Notes: generated by a model not told the origin, from the letters alone. DNA of 64,000 nt from Ascidiimonas meishanensis (GCF_037782385.1 NZ_JBBEXD010000005.1:310001-374000); one strand, 5' to 3'; shown: positions 1-9,600, counted from the stretch's first letter. Program-made: numbers and translations.

Positions 1-144
1 CATAACAGAACATGTTTCTGAGTTTGAATTAAAAGGATATGAATTGTTTAAAAGCAGACAGACTCTTGACAGATTCTTGACATTTTTTTGACATGAAAAG
101 AAATATTGTGATAAGCAAAATTTGAAAGAATCAATAGAGGGCAG

Positions 145-846
145 ATGAATGTAAATATTTGGATTCAAAAATTAATGAAGCAGGTATTTGAAAAGGCTAG
201 AAAAGATTCATTGGAGTCTACCGCAGATGGTTTAGCAAAGTACCTTAACTATCACTTTCAGGATGAATTTGACATTGCTATTAGTACTAGAAATTTTACT
301 AGATATTATAATGGGTATATCAAACAAAAAATTAAAAAAATTAAACCTGGTAAACCTATAAGAGATGCACTTAGTAAATATGTAGGATACGATAGTTTTG
401 AAGATTTTGTAGTAGAGAATGAATCTGAAAATGATAAAAAATACAGGAGGATAACGATCAAATACCGGAAGTTTAAAAGAAGAATATATTTTCTTGTGGG
501 ACTTAGTATGGTTTTAGGATTTATGCTAACATTATTTGTGGTGAAATATTACAAAAGAAATTGTATGGTATGGGTAGAAGACCATTATGAAAAAGTAAGA
601 TGTTCTGGAGATCTTTTAGAGAGTAAGATAGATGAAATTAAATTGGAAAAGTTTAGAAAAGTAAAGGTCTGTGATACAACAGCATTTTTTAAAAATGGAC
701 AACCAGCTATTTGGTATTCAAAAGAAGATGGTCAGCTAGAATTTTTCACCTACCCAGGCTTGCATCCTATAACAAGTAAAACGCTGGACGATATCACCTT
801 CTATATGATAGAAACTTATAAATTAAGAGAAATGAAATGTGATTAA
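145..846 (+). CDS. Unknown single-span membrane protein with helical N-terminal domain
   Basis: The 233-residue product has a charged, probably helical N-terminal region (about residues 1-95), a basic stretch, and one clear membrane span at about 113-133, followed by a roughly 100-residue C-terminal part. There is no signal peptide, so the N-terminal part is probably cytoplasmic and the C-terminal part periplasmic. The N-terminus contains a pattern (TRYYNGYI...ALSKYVGYDSFEDF) that I associate with uncharacterised flavobacterial proteins whose first domain resembles a helical regulatory or interaction domain; this is memory, not a search. It is convergent with the next lipoprotein gene, 21 bases away. 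No function is assigned. Confidence 0.7.
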   Translation: MNVNIWIQKLMKQVFEKARKDSLESTADGLAKYLNYHFQDEFDIAISTRNFTRYYNGYIKQKIKKIKPGKPIRDALSKYVGYDSFEDFVVENESENDKKYRRITIKYRKFKRRIYFLVGLSMVLGFMLTLFVVKYYKRNCMVWVEDHYEKVRCSGDLLESKIDEIKLEKFRKVKVCDTTAFFKNGQPAIWYSKEDGQLEFFTYPGLHPITSKTLDDITFYMIETYKLREMKCD

Positions 847-867
847 TACATAAATAAAAAAAGATAA

Positions 868-1968
868 TTAGTTTAAAAGTATTTTGAAAGGAGAAAATGG
901 CAACTCTATAGCATCAATAAGTTTTTTGTTTTTATCAAAAATCATAATTCCTTTAGTACCTTCCAAATAGTCTGCAGTAAAACCTACAAGAAATACTTCA
1001 TTTGTAATGTCATAAACAACTGCTAATGGTAAAAATCTTGTTTCTTGCAATGGTTCAAAAGAAATATTGATGTTTGAGTTTACATCAATAAAAGTATTTT
1101 CTTGTGTATTAATATCAAAAATACCTGGATAAAAACGTAAAAAACTGGGCTGCGCAGCTGGATAACGATAATAAACTATGTTATTATGTATAATTGGCTC
1201 AGTAAGATTTCCAAAGCTAAGGAATGGGGGTATGGTGCCTAAAGTCCGAGTCTTGATTTTGTTAAATGTTGTTAGATCGTATTCAAAATATTTTTTAGAG
1301 TTTTGAAAAATGGAGAGATTTCCATTGGTGTTTTTGAGAATAAATGGAATGTCTTCATAAACAATAGTATCGTCAACAGAAAGAGTATTAATATTAAAAA
1401 CAATTGTTTTATAAATCCCCTCATCAACAAAACTAATAAACAACTTTTGATTAAAGTACATGGGCAATCCGGTCAAAGATGCTCTAGAAATAGTAGCCAA
1501 GAGTATGTCATTTACTTCTTTATTTTGGCGATCTATTATTCTCACATACACTTGCCCAGAACCAATAGGTTTTTCATATCCAACATAAATATGTTGAGGT
1601 GAATGTACATTCCATATCAAAAATTCATTTTCTTCAAGGCTAAAATAAGATTCATATTTTTCAAAAGCTCCGGTGCTTAAATCTTTTTGGGATGCACTAA
1701 ATTCATTCTGATTTCTATCATAAAAAGAAATTATATTATCAGCAAAAGTAATTCCCTGAAGGGCAGATCTATTGAGTCCAAGCTCATCGGTTAGACTAAT
1801 TGTAGAAGCTTGATTAGTTGAAGCATCAAAAGAAAATTCGTAAAAAGTACCTTCTTCTTCTCCAATTGCAATGAAATTAGATAAAGCTTTTTCATTTTCT
1901 TCATTGTCTGAACTACACGAATTCAAAAAAAGAAGTATGAAAAATACATAAGAGAAGATTCTTTTCAT
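868..1968 (-). CDS. Putative lipoprotein of unknown function
   Basis: The 366-residue product starts with a short basic N-region and a hydrophobic core that ends in LNSC, a lipobox, so the mature protein should begin at Cys18 and be lipid-anchored. The acidic SSDNEEN after the Cys fits a flavobacterial outer-membrane lipoprotein. The rest is rich in short beta-prone segments (FYEFSFDASTN, IYKTIVFNINTL) and could form a beta-propeller, but no repeat is clear enough to state this. It is a single gene flanked by a convergent gene and a 250-base gap. Function unknown. Confidence 0.75.
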   Translation of the reverse strand: MKRIFSYVFFILLFLNSCSSDNEENEKALSNFIAIGEEEGTFYEFSFDASTNQASTISLTDELGLNRSALQGITFADNIISFYDRNQNEFSASQKDLSTGAFEKYESYFSLEENEFLIWNVHSPQHIYVGYEKPIGSGQVYVRIIDRQNKEVNDILLATISRASLTGLPMYFNQKLFISFVDEGIYKTIVFNINTLSVDDTIVYEDIPFILKNTNGNLSIFQNSKKYFEYDLTTFNKIKTRTLGTIPPFLSFGNLTEPIIHNNIVYYRYPAAQPSFLRFYPGIFDINTQENTFIDVNSNINISFEPLQETRFLPLAVVYDITNEVFLVGFTADYLEGTKGIMIFDKNKKLIDAIELPFSPFKILLN

Positions 1969-2217
1969 GGGATGGGGTTTTTTGATGATAATCTATGAAT
2001 ATATGAAATATCTGGTTACGTTTAAGCAATAAGGTCAACAAATTAATATTATCTTAATTATTATAATAAGAGAAGTTCTCAGAATTTGCCTACAAGAATA
2101 AATGGTCTTATGAAAGCGTTTTTTTATGAAACTTAATGAGCTGAAATTTCTGGCTCAAGAAACTTGATTTGAACTGTTCAGTGCTTAAAAATTAAATCAT
2201 TCATCAAATTTTTGTAG

Positions 2218-3420
2218 TTAAGGCGTTCTTGCGGGTTTCTGTTTTTTAGAGCTTTCATTATTGGCTGATAGCATAGGGCTATTAGCTCTTTTTCTTTCTG
2301 TAGTTAATCGTTCAGGTAATACGGCAAAGGCTTCAAAAGATGTTGAGGAAGCATTTGTAGCTACACCAACTTTAACATCTTCTTCGGAGTTGTTCTGTGT
2401 TTCAACTTTTTCAGGTAATACAGCCTTTTTTTGGTCAACCCCCAAAGTATTCTCCGAGATTACACGTTCAATATCCTGATTGAACTGATGGGCAAGTTCG
2501 GAAAGAGCATCCTCAATCAACCCGAAATTTTGATCTTTTAAAAGATTTTCTGATGGAGTCAGTAGACTTAATGAATCATCAAACTCCTGTTTGGAAGTTT
2601 CATCCATTTCTATCTTTTCAATAAGGTCTACTTTTAGTAGGATTCCATTCTCGTCAAAAGAAATATTTAGATCCCAAAGGGCTGAGTTTTCTATTTTTCC
2701 AACTTTATTAGGAAAAAATTCGTTTGAAAATTTTTCCATAATACCTCCATGAATTAAAACAACTGGTATCCCTTCATCACTTTCCTGTTTAAGTTGTTTA
2801 TAAACTTTTTCAAGTCCCTTTTTGGTTCGCTCTACTACTTGTTTATCAGATTCTCCACCTTTCATTACTTGGTCTACATCAATTTCATCATCTAAGACAG
2901 TATAATTAGCATAATAAGATTTGTCTTGAGAGAATCGGTCAACATAGCGTCCTGAAGTTTCCATCAAATCTGGTATAATAAATACCTTTTGGTCAGCTTC
3001 TTTAAAATTATCTAATACACCTTCTAACGAATTTATGGTTCTTGCAAATGGAGAAGAAAATGCGGTTGTGGAAATCTTCAATTGTTTTTTATCTAAATAG
3101 GCTTTTAAAACTTTGCCAGAATGTGATGCTTGAAGCGTGCCTTTCTCAGTAAGTGAAGGGTCAAAATAAGCGGTAGGATCAACTTTTTCCAAGAGATTGT
3201 AGGCAAGATCATCTCTTTTATCTCTGTACTCTTTTATTAGTTGATTAAATGCAGCATTTATCTCTGGTGTGTTACCATGTTTTTTTGTGATTTCATCTCT
3301 TAATTTTTGGAGTTCTTTCTTCCAAATGGCACTTATTTGTTTACCTGCAACATTATGCAAACCTTCGCCATGTCTGGACATTATAATTCTGATTTCAGTA
3401 TCTTTTAGTGATTTTGGCAT
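2218..3420 (-). CDS. Histidine phosphatase family protein, active-site complete
   Basis: The start is placed at the ATG ending at 3420, preceded by AAGAAAG; a longer reading to 3510 would overlap the upstream gene. The product has about 400 residues and no signal peptide. It opens with the histidine-phosphatase signature SRHGEGLHN, has a second arginine in SPFARTINS, and a late catalytic histidine in VVLIHGG (about residue 224), so all core residues of the phosphoglycerate-mutase-like fold are present. The C-terminal 130 residues are a non-catalytic extension ending in a basic, Ser/Pro-rich tail (TTERKRANSP, KKQKPARTP). It is the downstream member of a tandem paralogous pair. The substrate is unknown; a phosphate ester or phosphoprotein is the family expectation. 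Confidence 0.85.
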   Translation of the reverse strand: MPKSLKDTEIRIIMSRHGEGLHNVAGKQISAIWKKELQKLRDEITKKHGNTPEINAAFNQLIKEYRDKRDDLAYNLLEKVDPTAYFDPSLTEKGTLQASHSGKVLKAYLDKKQLKISTTAFSSPFARTINSLEGVLDNFKEADQKVFIIPDLMETSGRYVDRFSQDKSYYANYTVLDDEIDVDQVMKGGESDKQVVERTKKGLEKVYKQLKQESDEGIPVVLIHGGIMEKFSNEFFPNKVGKIENSALWDLNISFDENGILLKVDLIEKIEMDETSKQEFDDSLSLLTPSENLLKDQNFGLIEDALSELAHQFNQDIERVISENTLGVDQKKAVLPEKVETQNNSEEDVKVGVATNASSTSFEAFAVLPERLTTERKRANSPMLSANNESSKKQKPARTP

Positions 3421-3482
3421 CTTTCTTGTTTTTAATTGTTTTTTTAAGTATTTACAGCAGAAGAAATCCCCCAAATTAATTT

Positions 3483-4799
3483 TTAAAGACCTGAAAGACC
3501 ATTTGAGCAAGCATCGTAAAGGCGGTTGATAATGATTGTTATTTCAATTTTTGAGAGCTTATAACCGTAAATTTCAAAGAGTAAATCTTTAATATTGGAG
3601 ATACTCATTCCTTTTTCATAAAGAGTAAGAATAATCCTTTCCAATGGAGTGATGGTATTTAGAAGATTCAAAATAGCTGTAGGTTCAAACTTGATGTGGT
3701 TGGTTGTTCTTTTGTTTTGGGAGCTATTTTTTTTTGGATTGTTATTTTTAATGGTTGTGGGATTAACAGCTAAGGTTTGCAAATGAGAAGCATCATCGCT
3801 TTTGGCATAGTTACAATTTTTAAGAGAATTATGATTGGTGGGTAGTTTGTTTATAATTAAATATACAATCTCTCGCTGTGCCTTTTTAGCAAGAATAGAA
3901 AGTGCCTCTTCAATAAGTCCAAAATCTTGCTCTTTTAAAATATCTTCGGATGGTTGAATAGTGGTTAACAGATTTTCAAATTCTTCTTTTTGGGCATCAT
4001 TTAATTCAATTTTTTCAATAAGTTCGGCACTTATAAGATTCCCGTTAACATCAAAAGATAAGTTGAGATCCCATAAGTCAGAGTTTTCAATTTCCTGAAT
4101 TTCCTGATGAATAAATTTGCTGGAGAATATTTCCATAATGCCTCCCTGAATCATTATAATAGGCACTCCTTTAATTTTATTACGTATAAGATGTTTATAA
4201 ATTTTCTCAAGGCCTTTTTTGGCACGTTCGGCAGTTTGCCAATCAGTCTCTGTATTACATATAACTTTATGTACATCAATTCCACCTGCCAAAATAGTGT
4301 GATTACCACAAACTTTATTCAAAGAGAAGCGGTCAACATATCGACCAGAAGGTTCCATTAATTCAGGAATAATAAATATTTCAGAAGGAAAATCTTTAAA
4401 ATTTTCTAAAACTTCTGTTAATGAGTTTATAGTTCTCGAAAAAGGTGATGTGAACGCATAAGGTGCAATGCCTAGTTGATGGTGAATTAAATAGGTCTTT
4501 AAAACCTTACCAGAATATTTTGCCTGAACTTTTCCTTTTTCGGTAAGATTTGGATCGAAATAAGCAGTGGGATCAACTTTTTCTAGGAGGTTGTAAGCAA
4601 TCTCATCTCTTTTAGTATTATAATTTTTTACATGTTTGTCAATAATGTGATTTATTTCAGGAATGTTTTCAAAGTTTTTAAAAATGTGATTTCTCAGCTT
4701 CTCCAGTTCATTTTTCCAAATAGAACTTATTCGTTTGCCAGCAACATTATGCAAGCCTTCACCGTGTCTTGATATAATAATTCTAATGTCAGTTTTCAT
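3483..4799 (-). CDS. Histidine phosphatase-like paralogue lacking the second catalytic histidine
   Basis: The 438-residue product is a clear paralogue of the gene just downstream (shared SRHGEGLHNVAGK, NLLEKVDPTAYFDP, ME.SGRYVDRFS). The RHG nucleophile motif and the SPFSRTINS arginine are kept, but the position of the late catalytic His reads IIMIQGGIME: the codon at 4146-4148 encodes Gln218. Phosphatase activity is therefore probably lost or much reduced. The last 70 residues (TPLERIILTLYEKGMSISNIKDLL) look like a small helix-turn-helix-type domain absent from the paralogue. The 62-base gap to the paralogue suggests co-transcription. A role as a regulatory or binding partner of the intact enzyme is inference. 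Confidence 0.82.
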   Translation of the reverse strand: MKTDIRIIISRHGEGLHNVAGKRISSIWKNELEKLRNHIFKNFENIPEINHIIDKHVKNYNTKRDEIAYNLLEKVDPTAYFDPNLTEKGKVQAKYSGKVLKTYLIHHQLGIAPYAFTSPFSRTINSLTEVLENFKDFPSEIFIIPELMEPSGRYVDRFSLNKVCGNHTILAGGIDVHKVICNTETDWQTAERAKKGLEKIYKHLIRNKIKGVPIIMIQGGIMEIFSSKFIHQEIQEIENSDLWDLNLSFDVNGNLISAELIEKIELNDAQKEEFENLLTTIQPSEDILKEQDFGLIEEALSILAKKAQREIVYLIINKLPTNHNSLKNCNYAKSDDASHLQTLAVNPTTIKNNNPKKNSSQNKRTTNHIKFEPTAILNLLNTITPLERIILTLYEKGMSISNIKDLLFEIYGYKLSKIEITIIINRLYDACSNGLSGL

Positions 4800-4959
4800 T
4801 TATTGTTTGGGCAGTTTTAGGTTCTAAATTGAATTTAAGTACCCCAAACAAACATTACCCCCTAAATAAAATTTGTGATATTCTTAAAAACTTTACAAAA
4901 TATATAACATACCGTTTCAACCAGTTTTAGAAATAGCCAAGAAGCATTTGTTAAATTCA

Positions 4960-4996
4960 TTTTATTTTAATTATTATTATTATTCTTAAAATAAAA
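4960..4996. repeat. AT-rich inverted repeat upstream of the ligase cluster
   Basis: An 11-base perfect inverted repeat (TTTTATTTTAA at 4960-4970 and TTAAAATAAAA at 4986-4996) is separated by a 15-base TTA-rich loop. It lies in the 289-base gap between the divergent phosphatase gene and the ligase cluster. It could be a weak hairpin or simple AT-rich DNA near a promoter; no regulator is implied. Confidence 0.35.
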
Positions 4997-5065
4997 GAGG
5001 ATAATTCATACAATTTTTAAATAATACATAATGATACACTTAATAGCTATTATCTTTAAAATTTA

Positions 5066-5073
5066 ACATCTTT
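5066..5073 (+). promoter_or_regulatory. Possible -7 promoter element of the ligase cluster
   Basis: CATCTTTG sits 15 bases before the GTG start of the first cluster gene and differs from the Bacteroidota -7 consensus TAnnTTTG only at the first base. No TTG -33 element is found at the usual spacing, so support is modest. The same nATCTTTG form recurs before ssb, the small cytochrome and the threonine dehydrogenase genes in this window. Confidence 0.35.
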
Positions 5074-5088
5074 GTAAAAAAAAGTAGC

Positions 5089-6249
5089 GTGTCAGATCTT
5101 AAGACCTTTCTTATTAAACTTACTTCTTTAGAAGAAGATGCCCGACCTGTATTTGTTGCAGGTAATTTCAATAACTGGAATCCCAAGCATCCAGATTTTG
5201 AGATGGTTAAAAAAGAAGATGGATCTTATGAGCTTTCAGTGGATGTAAGCAAATGGGAAAGAAAAAAAATCAAATATAAATTTACCAGAGGAGGTTGGGA
5301 AAATGTGGAGATAGATCGTTACGGTAATATTACAAAAAACCGTAAAGCCACTGTTTCCAAAGGATTTGTAGAAGAGGTAGTTGAAAAATGGCGGGTGAAT
5401 TGGGCGCCATTTAAAAAAGTATTTTTCCCCATTGTAGAATTGGTTTCAGAAGCGTTTGAGATGCCTCAATTAAATCGTTCAAGAAAAGTATGGGCTTTAC
5501 TTCCATATGATTATTATGAATCAGACAAAAGCTACCCTGTTCTTTATTTGCAAGACGCTCAAAACTTATTCAGCGAAGGCTCTGAATATGGAAATTGGGA
5601 AATAGATAAAAAGTTATCTATTCTAGCAGAATATGGAAGAGGAGATATTATAATTATTGCAGTAGAACACGGTGATGAGAATAGGCTCAAGGAATATATA
5701 TTCGGCAGAAATCCATTAGTAAAAAGAGGAGAAGGTAAAAAGCATATTAGATTTGTCACAGACACGTTGAAACCATTTATAGATAAAAAGTATAGAACTT
5801 TATCAGGAAGGGAATATACGGGTATTGGGGGAAGTTCACTAGGAGGACTTATAAGTATCTACGGAGGTTTTCTATATCCAGAAGTGTATAGTAAATTAAT
5901 GATATTTTCCCCATCTCTTTGGGCTGTGCCAGAAATAAGCTTTCCGATGCTTCAATTTTTCAATCCGTTTCAAACAAAATTGTATATTTATGGAGGCTCA
6001 AGAGAAGGTTCCAGAATGGTAGCGTATATTCAGGAGTTTGTGACTCGTATGCGCACCGAGAGTAAAGGAAGCCATGCAGATTTAAAGTTTAAGGTGAGCA
6101 TTAATCCAAAAGGTGAACATACTGAGTTTTACTGGAGCCAAGAATTTCCAATAGCCCTTGAATGGTTATATTTCAATAGCAGAATGGATCCCCTAGACAT
6201 AAAAGCGCTCAAAGAAAGAAAAAATAATTTAGCTGCGAATGATCAATAG
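5089..6249 (+). CDS. Esterase D-type alpha/beta hydrolase with N-terminal CBM48-like domain
   Basis: The reading starts at a GTG and gives 386 residues with no signal peptide. Residues 1-95 resemble an immunoglobulin-like glycan-binding (CBM48/AMPK-type) domain: VFVAGNFNNWNP, then a conserved DGSYELSVDV and KYKFTRGGWE. Residues about 125-375 form an esterase D-like alpha/beta hydrolase with nucleophile elbow GGSSLGG (Ser250) and probable catalytic His344 in KGEHTEFYW. It is the first gene of an eight-gene co-directional cluster and overlaps the aminopeptidase start by 11 bases, so it is translationally coupled. Family members hydrolyse acyl or siderophore esters; the substrate here is unknown and probably cytoplasmic. 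Confidence 0.88.
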   Translation: MSDLKTFLIKLTSLEEDARPVFVAGNFNNWNPKHPDFEMVKKEDGSYELSVDVSKWERKKIKYKFTRGGWENVEIDRYGNITKNRKATVSKGFVEEVVEKWRVNWAPFKKVFFPIVELVSEAFEMPQLNRSRKVWALLPYDYYESDKSYPVLYLQDAQNLFSEGSEYGNWEIDKKLSILAEYGRGDIIIIAVEHGDENRLKEYIFGRNPLVKRGEGKKHIRFVTDTLKPFIDKKYRTLSGREYTGIGGSSLGGLISIYGGFLYPEVYSKLMIFSPSLWAVPEISFPMLQFFNPFQTKLYIYGGSREGSRMVAYIQEFVTRMRTESKGSHADLKFKVSINPKGEHTEFYWSQEFPIALEWLYFNSRMDPLDIKALKERKNNLAANDQ

Positions 6250-7651
6250 TAAAATAACGGAAGGTCTTGATTCTTCTGGATTACAACTAATTTTAGTACC
6301 GGAAGAAGATGTTAAAAATACCTTACAGCTTTTTTTAGGGAATAAGTTACCACCTCTTTTTAAAGCTACCTATAATGAGATTCAACTATATGAAAAAGAA
6401 GAAACCTTATTTTTCTTAGTTGGAATAGGTAGTAAAACTTCTATTTCAGACATTCGTAATGTAGCGCTCAACTTTTCTGTTAAGTTTGGAAAAAAGATTC
6501 AGGAAAATGAATTAAACATTCATATTCCTAAAAGCTATACTATAAATCAAAGGCTATCTTTTTATAATGGTTTATTTTTAGGCGCATATTCTATTAAGGA
6601 AGAAAATGACCATTTTCTGTTTAGAAAAGACGTAGAAATAAAAGTAGCTACTACTGATTACGGAATAGCCAAAGAGGCAAAGGTTTTAGCAAATGCGCAG
6701 GGTATCTGTATGAATTGGCTTAATAAACCTGCAAATAAGAAGAGCGGTCCTGTAATTGCAGATTATGCAGTTAGAATGGCGAATCAATTGGGTTTTAAAT
6801 GTACAGTATTAAACAGACAGCAGGCTACAGCAGAAGGTTTGGATGCTTATTTGGCTGTAAATCGCGCCAGTGAGTTTGATGCTTCCTTCATTGTACTAGA
6901 ATACAAACATGATAAAGCAGTAAAAAAAATAGGTCTGGTAGGTAAGTGTGTCACTTTTGATACTGGTGGAATTTCCATAAAACCTTCTCAAAATCTTCAT
7001 TATATGAAAAGCGATATGGGTGGAGCAACTGCTGTATTGGGCGCTTTTCATGCTATTGCAGAAATGCAATTACCTATACATGTTATTGGAATTCTTCCGG
7101 CAACAGATAATGCAGTTTCTGAAAAAGCATATCTACCAAGTGATGTCATCAACTCACACGCTGGAAAATCTATAGAAGTAATAGATACAGATGCAGAAGG
7201 AAGATTGACATTGGCAGACGGATTGTCTTATGTAATCAAGAAATACAACCCAGAGATAGTAATAGATATTGCCACGCTTACCGGAAGTGCTGTTCGTACA
7301 TTTGGATATGAATGTGCGGCCTTATTTGGTAACAATGAAGAATTACTTAGAGATTTACATTTTGCAGGAGAAGCTTCTGGAGAAAAAGTTTGGCAATTGC
7401 CTATGTGGGAAACATATGCAGAAAGTCTCCATTCTGATATTGCAGATATTAAGAATTACAGTGGTAAACCTATAGCAGGTGCTATTGATGCTGCTGTATT
7501 TTTACAAAACTTTACCCATAACCATAATGCATGGGCACATTTAGATATCGCCGGAGTAGCTTTTGGGAACACCCCATTTGGAAAAGACAAAACAGCTACC
7601 GGTTATGGAGTTCATTTATTAATTGAATATATTAAAAGAATTATAGATTAA
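6239..7651 (+). CDS. M17 family leucyl aminopeptidase-like metallopeptidase
   Basis: The 470-residue length fits the M17 family. The C-terminal catalytic domain carries the expected dinuclear metal and catalytic residues: Lys236 in GKCVTFDTGG, Asp241, the Asp in KSDMGGA, and the signature DTDAEGR (residues 316-322, normally NTDAEGR). The residue after the first lysine is Cys instead of the common Gly. The enzyme should remove N-terminal residues from small cytoplasmic peptides. Its placement inside a ligase cluster, overlapping the esterase by 11 bases and only 10 bases before an ATP-grasp gene, suggests processing or turnover of the cluster's product rather than general peptide recycling; that is inference. 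Confidence 0.93.
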   Translation: MINSKITEGLDSSGLQLILVPEEDVKNTLQLFLGNKLPPLFKATYNEIQLYEKEETLFFLVGIGSKTSISDIRNVALNFSVKFGKKIQENELNIHIPKSYTINQRLSFYNGLFLGAYSIKEENDHFLFRKDVEIKVATTDYGIAKEAKVLANAQGICMNWLNKPANKKSGPVIADYAVRMANQLGFKCTVLNRQQATAEGLDAYLAVNRASEFDASFIVLEYKHDKAVKKIGLVGKCVTFDTGGISIKPSQNLHYMKSDMGGATAVLGAFHAIAEMQLPIHVIGILPATDNAVSEKAYLPSDVINSHAGKSIEVIDTDAEGRLTLADGLSYVIKKYNPEIVIDIATLTGSAVRTFGYECAALFGNNEELLRDLHFAGEASGEKVWQLPMWETYAESLHSDIADIKNYSGKPIAGAIDAAVFLQNFTHNHNAWAHLDIAGVAFGNTPFGKDKTATGYGVHLLIEYIKRIID

Positions 7652-7661
7652 AAACGAGAAC

Positions 7662-8870
7662 ATGGCGCATACCATCATATGTATATCAAGCTATTATAAG
7701 GGGAGTGACTTTATGAGGGCATGTAAGGCTTTAGGAAATACGGTTTATCTTATTACATCAGAAAGTTTAAGAAGTGAATCTTGGCCTTGGGAATCTATAG
7801 ATGAGGTTTTTTATATGGAAGAAATAAAGCCTTTTAAATGGAATCTAGATCACCTAGTACTGGGAATTTCACATTTAATGAAGTCCGTAAAAGTAGATAG
7901 AGTGGTCGCTTTAGACGATTTTGATGTAGAGAAAGCTGCTTTTATTAGAGAAAACTTTAGAATTCCAGGTATGGGGCAAACCACACAACGCTATTTTAGA
8001 GATAAATTAGCTATGCGAAAAAAAGCACTGGATGAGCAAATATTGGTGCCCCAATTTACAGCTATTTTTAATGATGACGACGTTAATTTCTATGCGGATC
8101 AAGTTTCACCCCCTTGGGTGCTCAAACCCCGCTCAGAAGCCTCTGCTTCTGGTATTATAAAGATACACTCCAAAGAAGAATTATGGCAAAAAATAGACAG
8201 TCTTGGTGAAGAAAGACATAAATTTTTGCTTGAACAATTTCGTCCCGGTAAAGTGTTCCATGTTGATACACTGGTTTGTAACGGGAAAGTAGTTTTTACA
8301 TCAAGTTCTAGATATTTAGATCCTCCAATGGCAGTTTCTCACGAAGGAGGAGTCTTTAGAACCATGACATTAAACCCCAAAAGTGAAGATGGTATGGAGT
8401 TAAAAAGACTTAATAATATATTACTTAAAAAATTCGGGTTGTTTTATGGCGCGTCACACTCTGAATTCATTAAAGATAATGAAACCGGAGAATGGTATTT
8501 CCTTGAAACTTCGGCAAGAGTTGGAGGTGCTTATATTGCAGATATGGTAGAGGCATCAACAGGAATAAGTTTATGGAAAGAATGGGCTATAATAGAAAAT
8601 AAAATTCTTGCAAATGAGTCTTACCAACTACCCATTAATACTTATAAAGCAGCTGGCTTGCTAGTATCACTTGCTAAAGAAAAGCATCCGGATACAAGTA
8701 TATTCACAGATGTAGAAATTGTAAAACGATTACAGAAAGAATACCATGTTGGATTTGTTTTTAGTGCAGAAGATGAAGAAATCATTCAGGATAAACTAGA
8801 TCAGTTTGCAACTATTGTCACTGAAAAGTTTTTAAATATTATACCTCCAACGGATACACCAACCAATTAA
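7662..8870 (+). CDS. ATP-grasp ligase (first of the cluster)
   Basis: The 402-residue product has an N-terminal Rossmann-like pre-ATP-grasp region, then a full ATP-grasp fold: WVLKPRSEASASGI (ATP-binding lysine and flexible loop), FLLEQFRPGKVFHVD, and a late metal/substrate segment YFLETSARVGGAYIADM. This late motif is typical of the carbamoyl-phosphate-synthase/biotin-carboxylase-like branch that joins a carboxylate to an amine through an acyl phosphate. No signal peptide is present. It is tightly spaced between the aminopeptidase (10 bases) and an esterase (13 bases). The substrates are not predictable from sequence. Confidence 0.9.
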   Translation: MAHTIICISSYYKGSDFMRACKALGNTVYLITSESLRSESWPWESIDEVFYMEEIKPFKWNLDHLVLGISHLMKSVKVDRVVALDDFDVEKAAFIRENFRIPGMGQTTQRYFRDKLAMRKKALDEQILVPQFTAIFNDDDVNFYADQVSPPWVLKPRSEASASGIIKIHSKEELWQKIDSLGEERHKFLLEQFRPGKVFHVDTLVCNGKVVFTSSSRYLDPPMAVSHEGGVFRTMTLNPKSEDGMELKRLNNILLKKFGLFYGASHSEFIKDNETGEWYFLETSARVGGAYIADMVEASTGISLWKEWAIIENKILANESYQLPINTYKAAGLLVSLAKEKHPDTSIFTDVEIVKRLQKEYHVGFVFSAEDEEIIQDKLDQFATIVTEKFLNIIPPTDTPTN

Positions 8871-8883
8871 AGAAATCAAATTA

Positions 8884-9600
8884 ATGGCGCAGATTCAAGA
8901 ATTTCAATACTACTCAAATATTCTAGGAAGAGATATTGCAGTAGAAGTTACTGGTCACTGGGGGTATCCGGTTGTAATGTTTCCAACAAGTTATGGAAGT
9001 TACCTTCAAAATCGAGATTTTGGGTTAAACCACTCCGTTTCAAGTCTGGTAGAGGCAGGAAAGGTTAAGCTGTATAACATTCAAACCTTAGATGGAGAAA
9101 CCTTTTATGGAAACCATTTAAACAGTGATCAAAAAATATACAATTACGATTTGTATATGCAATTTATCATCAAAGAATTTACTCCTTATTTGCAAAAAGA
9201 GAATAATTCACACCGTTTTGCGGTTGCAGGCTGTAGTTTTGGAGGATATCACGCAGCAAATGTAGCCTTTAGATTTCCAGATGTGGTGTCACATTTAATT
9301 TCAATGTCAGGAGCATTCAGCATTCGAAATTTCACACCTAATACTACTAATGATAAGGTCTATTTTAATTGCCCTAATGAATTTATGAAAAATGAAGAAT
9401 CCTGGAAATACCATCATATGAAAATCATATTGGGTACTTCAGAATGGGATATTTGCAAAGACAAAAATCAGCAAATGGCTGCTATTTTAGCTCAAAAAGA
9501 TATTCCGTATTGGTATGATGAAAAAAAATGGGCAGAGCATGATTGGCCTTTATGGAAAATGGCTTTTCCTGAATACATGAATTCCTGTTTTGGAAACTAA
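8884..9600 (+). CDS. COG4947-like esterase/alpha-beta hydrolase
   Basis: The 238-residue cytoplasmic protein has a nucleophile elbow in AVAGCSFGGYHAAN (GxSxGG) and a conserved C-terminal region with AEHDWPLWK that supplies a histidine of the expected triad. It resembles the small COG4947 group of predicted esterases. It is distinct from the first esterase of the cluster and lacks its N-terminal glycan-binding-like module. Two hydrolases of this kind in one ligase cluster suggest deacylation, ester cleavage or acyl transfer on the pathway intermediate. That is inference. Confidence 0.87.
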   Translation: MAQIQEFQYYSNILGRDIAVEVTGHWGYPVVMFPTSYGSYLQNRDFGLNHSVSSLVEAGKVKLYNIQTLDGETFYGNHLNSDQKIYNYDLYMQFIIKEFTPYLQKENNSHRFAVAGCSFGGYHAANVAFRFPDVVSHLISMSGAFSIRNFTPNTTNDKVYFNCPNEFMKNEESWKYHHMKIILGTSEWDICKDKNQQMAAILAQKDIPYWYDEKKWAEHDWPLWKMAFPEYMNSCFGN

